A DNA stretch of 64,000 nucleotides from Sinorhizobium sp. A49 (GCF_002002725.1 NZ_MUNW01000059.1:62001-126000); one strand, 5' to 3'; shown: positions 43,927 to 54,274, counted from the first letter of the stretch. Program-made: numbers and translations. Notes: a model not told the origin generated them from the sequence alone.

Positions 43927-44277
43927 ATGTCGCTCAAGGTTAGCCGTTTTCAAGTTCACGAGGATGCCGTTCAGGCCAATGTTGCCGGCCGGACCTGCTC
44001 CTTGTCGGCGCTTGAGATCGGCGGCGAAGTGCTGGTCGTGCTGACATGGCTCGGCAACAAGGACGCAGGCCTGCGCCGGCCGGAATATGTGCTGCCGCTG
44101 GCTTCGGTCCCGCATCAAGCGCGCGAGCCGGATGCGCGCTCGCCCTATCGCTGGATCCTGACCGGCACATTGCCGATGTCGCTGTTCGATGGCAGCGCGT
44201 CGCGGCAGGTCCGCCGACAGCACGGCGTCAGCCCCGGCCCGACGATCAACCTGCCGCTGCCCTCCACCGCATCCTGA
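43927..44277 (+). CDS. Small conserved-looking protein of unknown function
   Basis: I do not recognise this 116-residue protein. It begins MSLKVSRFQVHEDAV and shows alternating hydrophobic and polar residues in a likely beta-rich fold (EIGGEVLVVLTWLG and YVLPLASVPHQ), with a basic C-terminal tail rich in Arg and Pro. AAGGAAG lies 9 nt before ATG 43927, and coding bias is normal. It lies between tRNA-Thr and an MFS remnant, with no operon partner. Coding status is likely but the function is unknown. Confidence 0.6.
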   Translation: MSLKVSRFQVHEDAVQANVAGRTCSLSALEIGGEVLVVLTWLGNKDAGLRRPEYVLPLASVPHQAREPDARSPYRWILTGTLPMSLFDGSASRQVRRQHGVSPGPTINLPLPSTAS

Positions 44278-44828
44278 TCGGCAAGAAAGGCGTTGCCCAA
44301 ACCGCTCACGCCGCCGACGGGCGACCGGATGCATTCGCGGGCGATGCTCGCCATGTCACGGCAAGTACCACGGTCCACTGCCCGGCGAGACCGATGGATA
44401 TGCCAGGACCTGAGGCCGCATCAGGCAGGATGCCGGTAACGATGTTTTCCGCAGTCCCGGTCGCGAAGGTCGTCAGCGCGAGGTGAAGAAGGGGATGTTC
44501 ATCTTGCCTTTCCCGACCGGTGGACACCACGGTCGGAAGCGTTTTGCCGGTGTGGCGGCTGTTTGCACACCGGGTTTCGAGGCAGAGCTTCAACTACCCC
44601 ATTGACGACCCTGTTCGCACGGATCGGTTCCAGCGAGAGACGCCGTCGTTCGGCAGGTTGATCCGCCATGCAGGCAAACCTGGCCGAGCCGGCGCAATCT
44701 CACTGCAAAACCACAGCGCGAGACATGGCGAAGTACCCGCTTGCATCTGCCGGCATGGAGTGGTGTCATCGCGCTGTCGCGAACGCACAGTCTGATGCGG
44801 CTCGTTCTTGTTTCTGCGTGGGGCGCCG
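44278..44828. other. Degenerate intergenic region with MFS remnant
   Basis: No intact gene is supported in these 551 bp. The minus strand carries a frameshifted and truncated transporter start (44306-44502). The remainder to the lipoprotein gene is unremarkable; a 91-codon plus-strand frame lacks recognisable features and good codon use. Confidence 0.6.
44306..44502 (-). pseudogene. Remnant of an MFS transporter N-terminus
   Basis: The frame reads LALTTFATGTAENIVTGILP, then a short GISIGLAGQ segment, matching helix 1 and the following loop of DHA1-type MFS exporters. An ATG at 44502 with GGAAAGG upstream begins MNIP but falls one base out of frame after the fourth codon, and the sequence stops after about 65 codons, far short of about 400. 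One base appears missing in the run of C near the start. This looks like a decayed and truncated gene. Confidence 0.6.
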
Positions 44829-46103
44829 ATGATTGAAAATGCGCGTGTTACGATCTCGTCGGCACGGACGCGGAGAATGATGGCAATCGCGGTGCCTGTT
44901 GCCCTTTCGCTGGGGCTTTCCTCTTGCGCCGGAAAACCCAAGGGCGTCATGACCCCGGTTGCCCTGACCGCACAGACACCGAAAACCGCGCAGGTGGACA
45001 TGCTGGTCGCGACAACCCGGCAACCCTCCGGCGACCCCGCGACCTTGTTTTCGGGGGAACGGGACGCCAACACCTTCATGACCGATGTTTCGGTATCGAT
45101 CCCGCCGGAGACAGTGCGCAAGCCCGGCACGGTGCAATGGCCGCGCAAGCTGCCGCCCGATCCGGCGACCGACTTTGCAGTGACGCGGGTGCGGGAACTG
45201 GACACGCTCGCCGACGGCAAGGCCTGGTTCAAGCAGCACAGCGTCGGCGGCCATGCCTTCGTCTTCGTGCACGGCTTCAACAACCGCTACGAGGATTCCG
45301 TCTTCCGGCTGGCGCAGATCATCCATGATTCCGGCGCCCAGACAACGCCGATCCTGTTTACCTGGCCGTCGCGCGCCAACGTGTTCGAATACAATTACGA
45401 CAAGGAAAGCACCAACTATTCGCGCACCGCGCTCGAGGATACGCTGCGCATCCTGGCCGACGCGCCGAACGTGAAGGACATCACTATCCTCGCCCATTCC
45501 ATGGGCACATGGTTGACGATGGAATCGCTCCGGCAGATGGGAATTCGCGACGGCAACGTGCCGTCGAAGATCCAGAACGTCATTCTGGCATCGCCGGATA
45601 TCGACCTCGACGTCTTCGCCAAGCAATGGGTGGAGATGGGCAAGAAGAAGCCGAAATTCACGATCTTCGTCTCGCAGGACGATCGCGCGCTCGCGCTTTC
45701 GAGCTTTATTTCCGGTGACGTTTCGCGACTTGGCGCCATCGACCCGTCGAAGGAGCCCTATCGCAGCGACCTGGAGAAATCCGGCATCACCGCCATCGAC
45801 CTGACCGAGGTCGAGACCGACGACGGGCTGCATCATGGAAAATTCGCCGAGAGCCCTGAGATTGTGCAGTTGATCGGCCAACGCCTGATCAAGGGCCAGA
45901 CCCTCACCGACTCAAACATTTCGGTGGGAACCGGCATCGCCGCCGTTGTCGCCGGCACCGCGAGAGGCGTCGGCAATGTCGCTGCGACGACGTTGTCCGC
46001 ACCGGTCAACATCATCGAAAACCCACGGCCGACAGCGAAGAAAAAGATCGTCGTCGGCGATACGCTCGCTGGCGAGCAACCGAAGCCGGTTGCAGCCAAC
46101 TGA
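44829..46103 (+). CDS. Lipoprotein with DUF900-type alpha/beta hydrolase domain
   Basis: This 424-residue protein starts with a basic N-region and a signal ending LGLSSC, so C33 is probably the lipidated cysteine. The rest is an alpha/beta hydrolase of the DUF900 type: HAFVFVHGFNNRYEDSVFRLAQI with the oxyanion-hole HGFN, ILFTWPSRANVFEYNYD, the nucleophile elbow ILAHSMGTWLTMES and the later ILASPDIDLDVF. A Gly/Ala-rich C-terminal segment follows. The family is poorly characterised. The start is uncertain: ATG codons at about 44877-44880 directly before the hydrophobic core are alternatives. Confidence 0.8.
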   Translation: MIENARVTISSARTRRMMAIAVPVALSLGLSSCAGKPKGVMTPVALTAQTPKTAQVDMLVATTRQPSGDPATLFSGERDANTFMTDVSVSIPPETVRKPGTVQWPRKLPPDPATDFAVTRVRELDTLADGKAWFKQHSVGGHAFVFVHGFNNRYEDSVFRLAQIIHDSGAQTTPILFTWPSRANVFEYNYDKESTNYSRTALEDTLRILADAPNVKDITILAHSMGTWLTMESLRQMGIRDGNVPSKIQNVILASPDIDLDVFAKQWVEMGKKKPKFTIFVSQDDRALALSSFISGDVSRLGAIDPSKEPYRSDLEKSGITAIDLTEVETDDGLHHGKFAESPEIVQLIGQRLIKGQTLTDSNISVGTGIAAVVAGTARGVGNVAATTLSAPVNIIENPRPTAKKKIVVGDTLAGEQPKPVAAN

Positions 46104-46164
46104 TCGCCACGGCGCCCGGGCCGCTGAGCGGACCGGGCGACCTCGTACAAAGTCTCGAGTGGTA

Positions 46165-46857
46165 TCAGTCACCGTCGCCGACGAAGCGGTAACCGACGCC
46201 CGGTTCGGTGCGGATGATCTTGGGATCGGCCGGATCGCGCTCGATCTTGCCGCGCAACTGGCCGATGAAGACGCGCAGATAATGCAGATCTTCGCCGTGC
46301 GCCGCGCCCCAGACCGAGGTCAGCAGCGTCTTGTGGGTGACGACGCGTCCGGCATGGTGCGCCAGCATGACCAGCAGATCATATTCCTTCGGCGTCAGAC
46401 GTACGGGCTCGCCGTCGCGCGTCACCGTCCGCTTTATAGTGTCGATCGCCACGCCATCGGCAGAAAGCTGGGTATGCCCACCCTCCATCTGGATGCGGTG
46501 GCGAAGGGCGGCGCGGATGCGCGCCGTCAGTTCACCGATCCCGAAGGGCTTTTCGATGTAGTCGTCGGCACCAAGGTCAAGGGCGGCGATCTTTTCGCTC
46601 TCCCGATCACGCGCCGACAGGATGATGATCGGCACCTGCGACCAGGCGCGAATGTTGGCGATGACGTCCTTGCCGTCCATGTCTGGCAGGCCGAGATCGA
46701 GGATGACCACGTCGGGCGCGGTCGTCGCAGCCGCCTTCAATGCCTCCGCACCGGTCAAAGCCTCCAGCACGTCATAGCCGGCAGCGCTGAGCGCCGGTCT
46801 TAGGAAACGCTGGATCTGGGGTTCGTCGTCGACAACGAGGATACGCTCCACGCTCAT
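46165..46857 (-). CDS. kdpE: Potassium regulon response regulator KdpE
   Basis: This 230-residue OmpR-family regulator activates the kdp operon when phosphorylated by KdpD. Its receiver has acidic pocket DDE (10-12), phosphoacceptor D54 in VILDLGLPDMDG and KPFGIGEL; the winged-helix output follows (RLTPKEYDLLVMLAHHAGRVVTHKTLLTSVWG and YLRVFIGQLRGKIE). Its start overlaps the kdpD stop by four bases, so the two are translationally coupled. Confidence 0.95.
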   Translation of the reverse strand: MSVERILVVDDEPQIQRFLRPALSAAGYDVLEALTGAEALKAAATTAPDVVILDLGLPDMDGKDVIANIRAWSQVPIIILSARDRESEKIAALDLGADDYIEKPFGIGELTARIRAALRHRIQMEGGHTQLSADGVAIDTIKRTVTRDGEPVRLTPKEYDLLVMLAHHAGRVVTHKTLLTSVWGAAHGEDLHYLRVFIGQLRGKIERDPADPKIIRTEPGVGYRFVGDGD

Positions 46858-49550
46858 GCACGGTCCTTTTCGGATATTTCTGCTTCGGCGGCAGGGAAAC
46901 GCATGGAGATGCGCGTGCCGCGACGTCTCAATGCCGGGCTTTCGGCTTTGATCCGACCGCCCATGGCTTCGACGAAGCCCTTGGCGATCGACAGTCCGAG
47001 ACCGGTGCCCGGCGTGCGGCCGTCGACCTTGCCGCGGCGGAAGAACTTTTCGAAGACCTGTTCGAGATCGCCCTGCGCGATGCCCTTGCCGAGGTCCGTC
47101 ACCGACAGCACGATCTCGTTGCCGTCGCGCCGGGCATAGATGCTGATCGGTTCATCGCCGCCGTATTTGTTGGCATTGTCGAGCAGGTTGAAGAGCACCT
47201 GGCCGAGAAGCACGCTGTCGCCGCGCATCAGCGGCAGTTCCGGCGCGATGCTGGTTTCGATCTCGCGGTCCGGGAAGTACTTGCGCGCCCGATCGACGGC
47301 AGCGCGCACGGCGTCGGCAACATCAACCCAGTCGCGCTTGGCGTTGACGGTGCCCGCCTCGATGCGGGTCATGTCCAGGAGATTGGCGACGAACCGCGTC
47401 AGCCGCCCCCCCTCTTCCTCGATCGACTGCAAGAGGTCGTCGCGGCTTTCCGGCGGCATGCGGTCGCCGAGCTGGCGCAGGCTGGTGACGGCACCGGTGA
47501 TGGTAGCAAGCGGCGTGCGCAGATCGTGCGAGATGGACGACAAGAGGGCCGCGCGAAACCGCTCGCCCTCCAGCTTGGCGGCATGATCCAGGCTCTCGCG
47601 AGACAGCCGCGCCCGGTCGATGGCGATCGCCGTCTGGTCGAGGATGGCGGAAAGCGCCCGCTCCTCGTTGATCTCCAGTGGCTTGCCGGCCTGCGCGAAG
47701 CCGCAGACGCCGACGACGCCGTGCGGGCTCGTCAACGGCCGGAAATGGAACGGGCTGTTCGGCAGCGTACCGGTACCGTTGCCGGCCGTCTCCTTCTTGT
47801 CCATCGCCCAGCGGGCCGCCATGGTGTCGGTGACATCGAGTTCGGTATCCGGCGGCCAGGCGGCCTTCAGGCGCAGGTCGCCCTCCTCCGGCAACAGCAG
47901 CGCGATATTGCGCTTCAGCGTCGTCTGCATCTGGGTGACTGCTGCCCAGAGCACATCGTCGACATTGGCGGTGCCCGAAAGCTTGCGGGAAAAATCATAG
48001 AGCGCCTGCGTTGCCGCCGCACGCCGCCGCGCTGATTTCGCCTGTTCGCGCACCCGGGAGGCAAGGCTGCCGGCAAGGGCCGCTGCGACCAGAAAAATGA
48101 ACAGTGCGAAGACTTCATGCGGCTCGGCGACGGTGAAGGTGCCGACCGGATTGATGAAGAAAAAGTTGTAGGCGAGAACCGAGAGAAGGGCAGCGGCGAT
48201 CGCCGCGACGTGGCCGGCATAGGTTGCCGACGCCAGCACCGCCAGCAGGAACAGCAGCGAGATGTTCGGCAGGATGATGAAACGCTCGATGAGCACGCCG
48301 AGCGCCGTTGCTGCAGCCACCGTGGCGGCGGCAATGGCAAGTGCCCGGACGAAGCCCTCGGGCATGCGTCGCTTGGCGGTGACGCTTCGCTTTGGGCGTG
48401 GCTGTTCCTTGTCGGTCACCAAATGGATGCCGACACCGGTAATGCGTTCGGCCAGCGCATCGGGAAGCGATTGCCGGAACAGCCGCATCGGGAACGGCTG
48501 GCGCTTCGTGCCGATGACGATCTGTGTCGCGTGCTCGCGCCGGGCGAGCTTGAGGATCTCCTCGACGAAATCATTGCCGACGATGCGGCGGGTCTCAGCC
48601 CCGAGCTGTTCGGCCAGGCGAAATGTCTCGTCGAGCCTTTTCGCCGCCTCGCCGTCACCGCTTTCGCGGTCGGCCCTTTCAATGAAGACGACGATCCAGG
48701 GTGCGTTCAGCCCGGAAGCCAGGCGGCTGGCGGTGCGCACCACCTTTTCCGACAGCGGATCGGGACCGATGCAGACCAACAGGCGCTCGCCGCTGGCCCA
48801 GGGGCCTTCGATGGCGTTCTGCTTGAGATAGTCGACCATCTGGTCATCGACCCGGTCGGCGGTGCGCCTGAGCGCCAGCTCGCGCAGCGCCGTCAGATTA
48901 CCGAGGCGGAAGAAGCGCTCGGTGGCGCGCTTGGCGCTGTCGGGCAGGTAGACCTTACCTTGGTTCAGCCGTTCGATGAGTTCGGCCGGCGGCAGATCGA
49001 CCAGCAACACGTCGTCGGCACGGCTGAGAACCGTGTCGGGCACGCGCTCGCGCACCGCAACACCGGTAATCTGGGCGACGACATCGGACAAGCTTTCCAG
49101 ATGCTGGATGTTGAGCGCCGTCCAGACATCGATGCCGGCGGCAATCAGCTCTTCCACATCCTGATAGCGCTTCGGATGGCGGTTGCCTTCCGGATTGCTG
49201 TGCGCCAGTTCGTCGACGACGATGATCTTTGGGCGGCGTGCAAGTGCTGCATCCAGATCGAATTCTGAAAGCACACGGCCGCGATGGTTCACATCACGGC
49301 GCGGCAGTATCTCCAGCCCTTCGACGAGCGCGGCGGTCTCGCCGCGCCCATGGGTCTCCACCAGACCGATGACGATGTCGACGCCGTCGGACTTCAGCCG
49401 ACGCGCGCGCGTCAGCATCGTATAGGTCTTGCCGACGCCGGGAGCTGCGCCGAGAAATACCGTCAGCTTTCCCCTTCGCCCCTGCCCGGCCAGCGCCAGC
49501 AGGGCATCCGGGTCGGGACGGCTTTTCGATTCGCGATCGGTTTCAGGCAT
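46854..49550 (-). CDS. kdpD: Potassium sensor histidine kinase KdpD
   Basis: This 898-residue kinase senses potassium need. Domain order is the N-terminal KdpD domain with Walker A GAAPGVGKT (34-42) and VDELAHSN, a Usp-like domain (about 255-380), four membrane segments (about 403-495), a GAF domain (about 520-645), HisKA with H675 in SISHDLRTPLATI, and HATPase with FNLLDNANKYGG and GTGLGLSIAKGFV. This is the full-length E. coli-type arrangement. It begins 33 bp after the kdpC stop. Confidence 0.96.
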   Translation of the reverse strand: MPETDRESKSRPDPDALLALAGQGRRGKLTVFLGAAPGVGKTYTMLTRARRLKSDGVDIVIGLVETHGRGETAALVEGLEILPRRDVNHRGRVLSEFDLDAALARRPKIIVVDELAHSNPEGNRHPKRYQDVEELIAAGIDVWTALNIQHLESLSDVVAQITGVAVRERVPDTVLSRADDVLLVDLPPAELIERLNQGKVYLPDSAKRATERFFRLGNLTALRELALRRTADRVDDQMVDYLKQNAIEGPWASGERLLVCIGPDPLSEKVVRTASRLASGLNAPWIVVFIERADRESGDGEAAKRLDETFRLAEQLGAETRRIVGNDFVEEILKLARREHATQIVIGTKRQPFPMRLFRQSLPDALAERITGVGIHLVTDKEQPRPKRSVTAKRRMPEGFVRALAIAAATVAAATALGVLIERFIILPNISLLFLLAVLASATYAGHVAAIAAALLSVLAYNFFFINPVGTFTVAEPHEVFALFIFLVAAALAGSLASRVREQAKSARRRAAATQALYDFSRKLSGTANVDDVLWAAVTQMQTTLKRNIALLLPEEGDLRLKAAWPPDTELDVTDTMAARWAMDKKETAGNGTGTLPNSPFHFRPLTSPHGVVGVCGFAQAGKPLEINEERALSAILDQTAIAIDRARLSRESLDHAAKLEGERFRAALLSSISHDLRTPLATITGAVTSLRQLGDRMPPESRDDLLQSIEEEGGRLTRFVANLLDMTRIEAGTVNAKRDWVDVADAVRAAVDRARKYFPDREIETSIAPELPLMRGDSVLLGQVLFNLLDNANKYGGDEPISIYARRDGNEIVLSVTDLGKGIAQGDLEQVFEKFFRRGKVDGRTPGTGLGLSIAKGFVEAMGGRIKAESPALRRRGTRISMRFPAAEAEISEKDRA

Positions 49551-49583
49551 TCAAGATCTCTGGTGGCATCTCAGGCTTCGCAC

Positions 49584-50153
49584 TCAGCTTCTCCGGGCAT
49601 CCAGAGCAAGGTTGAGTTCTAGCACATTGACGCGCGGCTCGCCTATGATCCCGAGCAGACGACCTTCCGTTGTATGCTCGACCAGCGATGCCACGTCGGC
49701 TTCGGCAATCCCGCGGGCCTTGGCCACGCGGGAAACCTGCTCGCGGGCGAAAGCCGGCGAGATGTGCGGGTCAAGGCCGGAGCCGGACGCCGTGCCGCCA
49801 TCGGCGGCGATTTCGCCGGTAATGCCGCTGGCGCGCAGTTTCTCCACATCGGCCGCAACCCGATCCTTCAGCTTGACAGAGGTCGGGCCGAGGTTGGAGC
49901 CGGTCGAACCACCGGCATTGTAAGCCTCAGGTCCGGTCGCGGACGGCCGCGGCCAGAAGTATTTGTCGGCGGTGAAATTCTGCCCGATCAGATCGGAACC
50001 GACGACGGTGTCGTCGATGCGGATCAGGCTGCCGTTGGCCTGCGCGGGCATCAAGGCCTGGGCGACGCCGGTGATGGCGAAGGGATAGGCGAGGCCGGTG
50101 ATCGCGGTCAAAAGCAGGGCCATGACGATTGCGGGACGAAGTTGGTTCAACAT
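49584..50153 (-). CDS. kdpC: Potassium-transporting ATPase KdpC subunit
   Basis: This 189-residue subunit has one N-terminal membrane helix (about 9-30, [23 protein letters not shown]) and a soluble periplasmic domain with [29 protein letters not shown] and [21 protein letters not shown], all conserved in KdpC. It stabilises KdpA and KdpB in the complex. The start lies 2 bp after the kdpB stop. Confidence 0.96.
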   Translation of the reverse strand: MLNQLRPAIVMALLLTAITGLAYPFAITGVAQALMPAQANGSLIRIDDTVVGSDLIGQNFTADKYFWPRPSATGPEAYNAGGSTGSNLGPTSVKLKDRVAADVEKLRASGITGEIAADGGTASGSGLDPHISPAFAREQVSRVAKARGIAEADVASLVEHTTEGRLLGIIGEPRVNVLELNLALDARRS

Positions 50154-50155
50154 GA

Positions 50156-52282
50156 TTACACCAGATTGAGAGCGGAGACGACGACGTCAACGAGCTTGAT
50201 CCCGGCAAAGGGCAGGATCAGGCCGCCGAGGCCGTAGACCAGCAGGTTGCGGCGCAGAAGTGCTGCGGCGCCGACCGGGCGGTACTTGACACCCTTCAAC
50301 GCCAACGGGATGAGCGCGACGATGATCAGGGCGTTGAAGATGACCGCCGACAGGATCGCCGATTGCGGCGATGTCAGGCCCATGATGTTGAGGGCTGCCA
50401 GCGCCGGATAGGTGGTGATGAACAGCGCCGGGATGATGGCGAAGTATTTCGCCACATCGTTGGCGATCGAGAAGGTGGTCAGCGAGCCGCGCGTCATCAG
50501 AAGCTGCTTGCCGATCTCGACGATCTCGATGAGCTTCGTCGGGCTGGAGTCGAGGTCGACCATGTTGGCCGCCTCGCGCGCCGCCTGGGTGCCGGTCTGC
50601 ATCGCCACGCCGACATCGGCCTGGGCAAGCGCCGGAGCGTCGTTGGTGCCGTCGCCGCACATGGCGATCAGGCGGCCGCCCTGCTGCTCCTTGCGGATAT
50701 AGCCGAGCTTGTCTTCGGGCGTTGCTTCGGCGAGGAAGTCATCGACGCCGGCTTCTGATGCGATCGCCGCTGCCGTGACCGGGTTGTCGCCGGTGACCAT
50801 CACGGTGCGGATGCCCATGGCGCGAAGGGCTGCGAAGCGCTCCTTGATGCCGGGCTTGACCACGTCCTTGAGATGGATGACACCGAGCAGACGATTGCCG
50901 TCGGCAACGGCGAGCGGTGTGCCGCCGGTGCGCGCGACCTGGTCGACGGCGCGCCGGAACTCGGCCGGCACGTTCTCGTCGCGAACACCTGCAAACTTCA
51001 GGATCGAATCCACGGCACCCTTGCGCAGACGGCGGCCGGCGAAGTCGACACCCGACAGGCGCGTTTCAGCAGCAAAGGGCACGACGGCGTCGATTGCCAA
51101 AGCGCCTGACTGAACCGAGCCGCCACCGACGGCCAGAGCCACGACCTCACGGCCCGACTGCTTGCCAGAAACGGGCAGGGACACGGCCGGCGTCTGGCGA
51201 CCAAATTCACCGGTTGCCAACGCGGCAATCGAGCGGCCTTCCGGCGTCTCGTCGGCAAGGCTTGCCAGCAGCGCGGCATCGGCAAGCTCGGCATCCGTCA
51301 CGCCGGGAACCGGCATGAAGTTGGCGGCCATGCGGTTGCCGAAGGTGATCGTGCCGGTCTTGTCGAGCAGCAGCGTATCGACGTCACCCGCCGCTTCGAC
51401 AGCGCGGCCCGATGTGGCGATGACGTTGAAGCGCACCAGCCGGTCCATGCCCGCAATGCCGATGGCTGACAGCAGGCCGCCGATGGTGGTCGGGATCAGG
51501 GTGACGAGTAGGGCTGAAAGAACCGTGACCGACAGAACCGTGCCGGAGTAACCGGCCAGACCCCAAAGCGTCACGACGGCAACCAGGAAGACCAGCGTCA
51601 GGCCGGACAGCAGGATCGACAGCGCGATCTCGTTCGGGGTCTTCTGGCGCTGTGCGCCTTCGATCAGCGCAATCATGCGGTCGACGAAGGTGTCGCCGGG
51701 CGCGGTGCCGATGCGCACCTTGATCCAGTCGGACAGCACCTGCGTGCCACCAGTGACGGCGGAACGGTCGCCGCCGGATTCACGGATCACAGGTGCGGAT
51801 TCGCCGGTGATCGCGCTTTCATTGACCGAGGCGACACCCTCGACGACGTCGCCGTCGCCGGGGATCAATTCGCCTGCTTCGACCAGAACGAGGTCACCGA
51901 CCTTCAGCGAGGTGGCGGCGATGGTCTGTGTTTCACGACCCTCCGCCGAGACGAGCTTGCGGGCCATCAGTTCGGACTTGGTGCGGCGCAGGCTGTCGGC
52001 CTGCGCCTTGCCGCGCCCTTCGGCGACGGCTTCGGCGAAGGTGGCAAACAGCACCGTGAACCACAGCCAGGCGGCAATCTGTCCCGTAAACAGCGGACTG
52101 CCGGTCCCGGTCGCCAGATCGCGGATGAAGAAGACCGTGACCATGGCTGCCACCACCTCGGTGACGAAGATCACCGGGTTGCGGATGAGCTGGCGCGGGT
52201 CGAGCTTGATGAATGCGGCCTTGAAGGCCGGTAGCAGGATCGCCGGATCGAGAAGGCTCGGGGCGACGGGTTTCGAAGACAT
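50156..52282 (-). CDS. kdpB: Potassium-transporting P-type ATPase KdpB subunit
   Basis: This 708-residue P-type ATPase energises K+ uptake through KdpA. The phosphorylated aspartate is D307 in LLLDKTGT, the actuator motif is TGES (159-162), with S162 corresponding to the inhibitory phosphoserine known in E. coli KdpB, and the nucleotide and hinge motifs ([35 protein letters not shown]) are complete. It starts 11 bp after the kdpA stop. Confidence 0.97.
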   Translation of the reverse strand: MSSKPVAPSLLDPAILLPAFKAAFIKLDPRQLIRNPVIFVTEVVAAMVTVFFIRDLATGTGSPLFTGQIAAWLWFTVLFATFAEAVAEGRGKAQADSLRRTKSELMARKLVSAEGRETQTIAATSLKVGDLVLVEAGELIPGDGDVVEGVASVNESAITGESAPVIRESGGDRSAVTGGTQVLSDWIKVRIGTAPGDTFVDRMIALIEGAQRQKTPNEIALSILLSGLTLVFLVAVVTLWGLAGYSGTVLSVTVLSALLVTLIPTTIGGLLSAIGIAGMDRLVRFNVIATSGRAVEAAGDVDTLLLDKTGTITFGNRMAANFMPVPGVTDAELADAALLASLADETPEGRSIAALATGEFGRQTPAVSLPVSGKQSGREVVALAVGGGSVQSGALAIDAVVPFAAETRLSGVDFAGRRLRKGAVDSILKFAGVRDENVPAEFRRAVDQVARTGGTPLAVADGNRLLGVIHLKDVVKPGIKERFAALRAMGIRTVMVTGDNPVTAAAIASEAGVDDFLAEATPEDKLGYIRKEQQGGRLIAMCGDGTNDAPALAQADVGVAMQTGTQAAREAANMVDLDSSPTKLIEIVEIGKQLLMTRGSLTTFSIANDVAKYFAIIPALFITTYPALAALNIMGLTSPQSAILSAVIFNALIIVALIPLALKGVKYRPVGAAALLRRNLLVYGLGGLILPFAGIKLVDVVVSALNLV

Positions 52283-52293
52283 GGTCTGTTCCT

Positions 52294-54003
52294 TCAGAAG
52301 GTCTGGCCCGAGAGCATGGCGAATTGCTCGACGATGGGACCAAGCGCGAGGGCCGGGAAATATTGCAAGCCCCCGAGAATGAGGATGATGCCGATGAGCA
52401 GGCCGACGAAGAGCGGCGTGTGCGTCGGGAAGGTTCCCGTGGAAGCTGGAACGCGGGTCTTGGCGGCGATCGAGCCGGCAATCGCCAGAACCGGGATCGC
52501 ATAGGCGAAGCGGCCGAGCAGCATCGCGAAACCGAGCGTCGTGTTGTACCAGGGCGTGTTGGCCGAGAGGCCGCCGAAGGCGGAACCGTTGTTGCCGGTT
52601 GCCGAGGTATAGGCGTAGAGGATTTCCGACAGGCCATGCGGGCCAGCGGTGCCGATGCTGGCGACCGCCGAAGGCATGACGGCCGAGATCGCGGTGAAGC
52701 CGAGGATCGAGGCCGGCAGGATGAGGATCGCCAACATCGCGTATTTCATCTCGCGGCCCTCGATCTTCTTGCCGAGAAGTTCCGGCGTGCGGCCGACCAT
52801 CAGGCCGGCGACGAAAACGGCGAGGATCGCAAAGACGACCATGCCGTAAAGACCGGAGCCGACACCGCCGGGCAGCACTTCACCGAGCTGGATCAGGAGC
52901 ATCGGAACGAGGCCGCCGATGCCGGTGAAGGACCCGTGCATGCCGTTGACCGCACCGGTGGAAATGCCTGTGGTCACGCCGGCATAGGCCGCCGACATCG
53001 CCTGGCCGAAACGGACTTCCTTGCCCTCCATGTTGCCGAGCGAGGCTTCGAGGCCGAGGCCGTGCAGGATCGGGTTGCCGTAGCTTTCCGCCCAATAGAT
53101 GACGCCGATGCCGGCGATCAGAAGGGTCGCCATGGCAGCGATGAAGGCCCAGCCCTGGCGGCGATCACCGACCATCTGGCCGAAGGTGTAGACCAGTGCC
53201 GAGGTGATCGACAGCATTGCGAAGATCGACAGGTAGTTGCTGAGCGCGCTCGGGTTTTCGAACGGGTGCGCCGCGTTGGCGTTGAAGAAGCCGCCGCCAT
53301 TGGTGCCGAGCTGCTTGATCGCCTCCTGGCTTGCTACCGGGCCGAGCGCGATCGTCTGCTGTACGCCTTCGAGCGTGGTGGCGCTGACGGAACCATTGAA
53401 GGTTTGCGGCATGCCCATCGCCACGAAGGCGAGTGCAACGACGACGGCCAGCGGCAGCAGCACGTAGAGGGTCGCGCGGGTCAGATCGACCCAGAAATTG
53501 CCGAGCGTCGCGGCACCGGAACGGGCAAAAGCGCGGGTAACGGCAAGCGCAATGGCGATGCCGGTCGCTGCCGAAACGAAGTTCTGCACCGTCAGGCCAG
53601 CCATCTGGCTGAAATGGCTCATGGTGGTCTCGCCGCCATAGGACTGCCAGTTGGTGTTAGTAAGGAAGCTGACCGCCGTGTTGAAGGCGAGATCCGCCGG
53701 CACGTCGGCAAAGCCTTGAGGGTTCACCGGCAGGGAACCCTGGAACCGCAGGATGGCGTAGAGCAGCGCGAAGCCGGCGGCGCTGAAGGCAAGCATCGAC
53801 AGCGTATAGGCGAGCCAGCCCTGCTCTTTCTTCGCATCGACGCCGGCCGCCAGATAGAGCCCGCGCTCGACGGGCCCGAGCACCGGAGAGAGGAAGTTGC
53901 GCTCGCCGGCGAAACCCCGGGCCATGTAGAGGCCAAGCGGCTTGATCGCAAGGAAGACGGCGAGAAAGAGGAGGCCGATCTGCAGCCACCCGATAATAGA
54001 CAT
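52294..54003 (-). CDS. kdpA: Potassium-transporting ATPase KdpA subunit
   Basis: This 569-residue subunit is the K+-selective channel of Kdp, related to four-fold pore proteins. The four pore-loop regions are visible: [47 protein letters not shown] and [13 protein letters not shown]. About ten membrane helices are predicted. GGAG lies 8 nt before ATG 54003; a longer frame adds 25 residues and runs through a repeated intergenic region. It follows kdpF by 91 bp. Confidence 0.97.
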   Translation of the reverse strand: MSIIGWLQIGLLFLAVFLAIKPLGLYMARGFAGERNFLSPVLGPVERGLYLAAGVDAKKEQGWLAYTLSMLAFSAAGFALLYAILRFQGSLPVNPQGFADVPADLAFNTAVSFLTNTNWQSYGGETTMSHFSQMAGLTVQNFVSAATGIAIALAVTRAFARSGAATLGNFWVDLTRATLYVLLPLAVVVALAFVAMGMPQTFNGSVSATTLEGVQQTIALGPVASQEAIKQLGTNGGGFFNANAAHPFENPSALSNYLSIFAMLSITSALVYTFGQMVGDRRQGWAFIAAMATLLIAGIGVIYWAESYGNPILHGLGLEASLGNMEGKEVRFGQAMSAAYAGVTTGISTGAVNGMHGSFTGIGGLVPMLLIQLGEVLPGGVGSGLYGMVVFAILAVFVAGLMVGRTPELLGKKIEGREMKYAMLAILILPASILGFTAISAVMPSAVASIGTAGPHGLSEILYAYTSATGNNGSAFGGLSANTPWYNTTLGFAMLLGRFAYAIPVLAIAGSIAAKTRVPASTGTFPTHTPLFVGLLIGIILILGGLQYFPALALGPIVEQFAMLSGQTF

Positions 54004-54044
54004 GAGGAATTCTCCACGAAAGACGACCAGATGGCGCGAAGTCT

Positions 54045-54096
54045 CGACCCGGGTACGAAGTTTTCTCGACCTGGGCACGAGCTTCGACCTGGGGTC
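54045..54096. repeat. Degenerate tandem repeat between kdpF and kdpA
   Basis: The unit CGACCYGGG with a following ACGA-x2-TT occurs at 54045 and 54067, and a truncated unit occurs at 54085, overlapping the kdpF stop. Spacing is 22 then 18 bp. No function is known. Confidence 0.5.
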
Positions 54097-54181
54097 AGAA
54101 CCGTTCCGGTCGAACGAGGGTCACGATGAGATAGACCGTCAGTGCGGCGGCGACGGAAATGCCGACGAAGGCTTCGAACAT
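54095..54181 (-). CDS. kdpF: Potassium-transporting ATPase KdpF subunit
   Basis: This 28-residue hydrophobic peptide is a typical KdpF: one membrane helix ([18 protein letters not shown]) ending in the conserved RPERF. KdpF stabilises the Kdp complex. GGAGG is placed ideally before the ATG and overlaps the region of the preceding small ORF stop (CTAGGAGG). It is too short for many gene finders. Confidence 0.93.
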   Translation of the reverse strand: MFEAFVGISVAAALTVYLIVTLVRPERF

Positions 54182-54190
54182 CGATGCCTC

Positions 54191-54274
54191 CTAGAGCCGG
54201 CTGAGCGTGCGCGCATAAAGCGCAAACACGACAAGGCCGCCGATGCCGGCGGCAAGAAAAAGTAGATCGGGCAT
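54191..54274 (-). CDS. 27-residue single-helix ORF heading the kdp operon
   Basis: This short ORF encodes MPDLLFLAAG followed by a hydrophobic stretch ending FALYARTLSRL, a likely single membrane helix with a positively charged C-terminal end. GGAG lies 7 nt before the ATG. Its TAG stop falls right at the kdpF ribosome site with 9 bp between the two genes, which suggests translational coupling. Similar short ORFs ending in R-x-L or RL are seen before kdpF in other bacteria, but I know of no assigned function. Conservation is required to confirm it. Confidence 0.62.
   Translation of the reverse strand: MPDLLFLAAGIGGLVVFALYARTLSRL

Noticed and set aside
44520-44795. 91-codon plus-strand frame before the lipoprotein hydrolase
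   Set aside because: It has no ribosome site, no recognisable domain and poor codon bias.
46113-46139. CGCCCGG / CCGGGCG hairpin between the convergent hydrolase and kdpE genes
   Set aside because: Short stem, long loop and no T tract; it may aid termination but is too weak to list.
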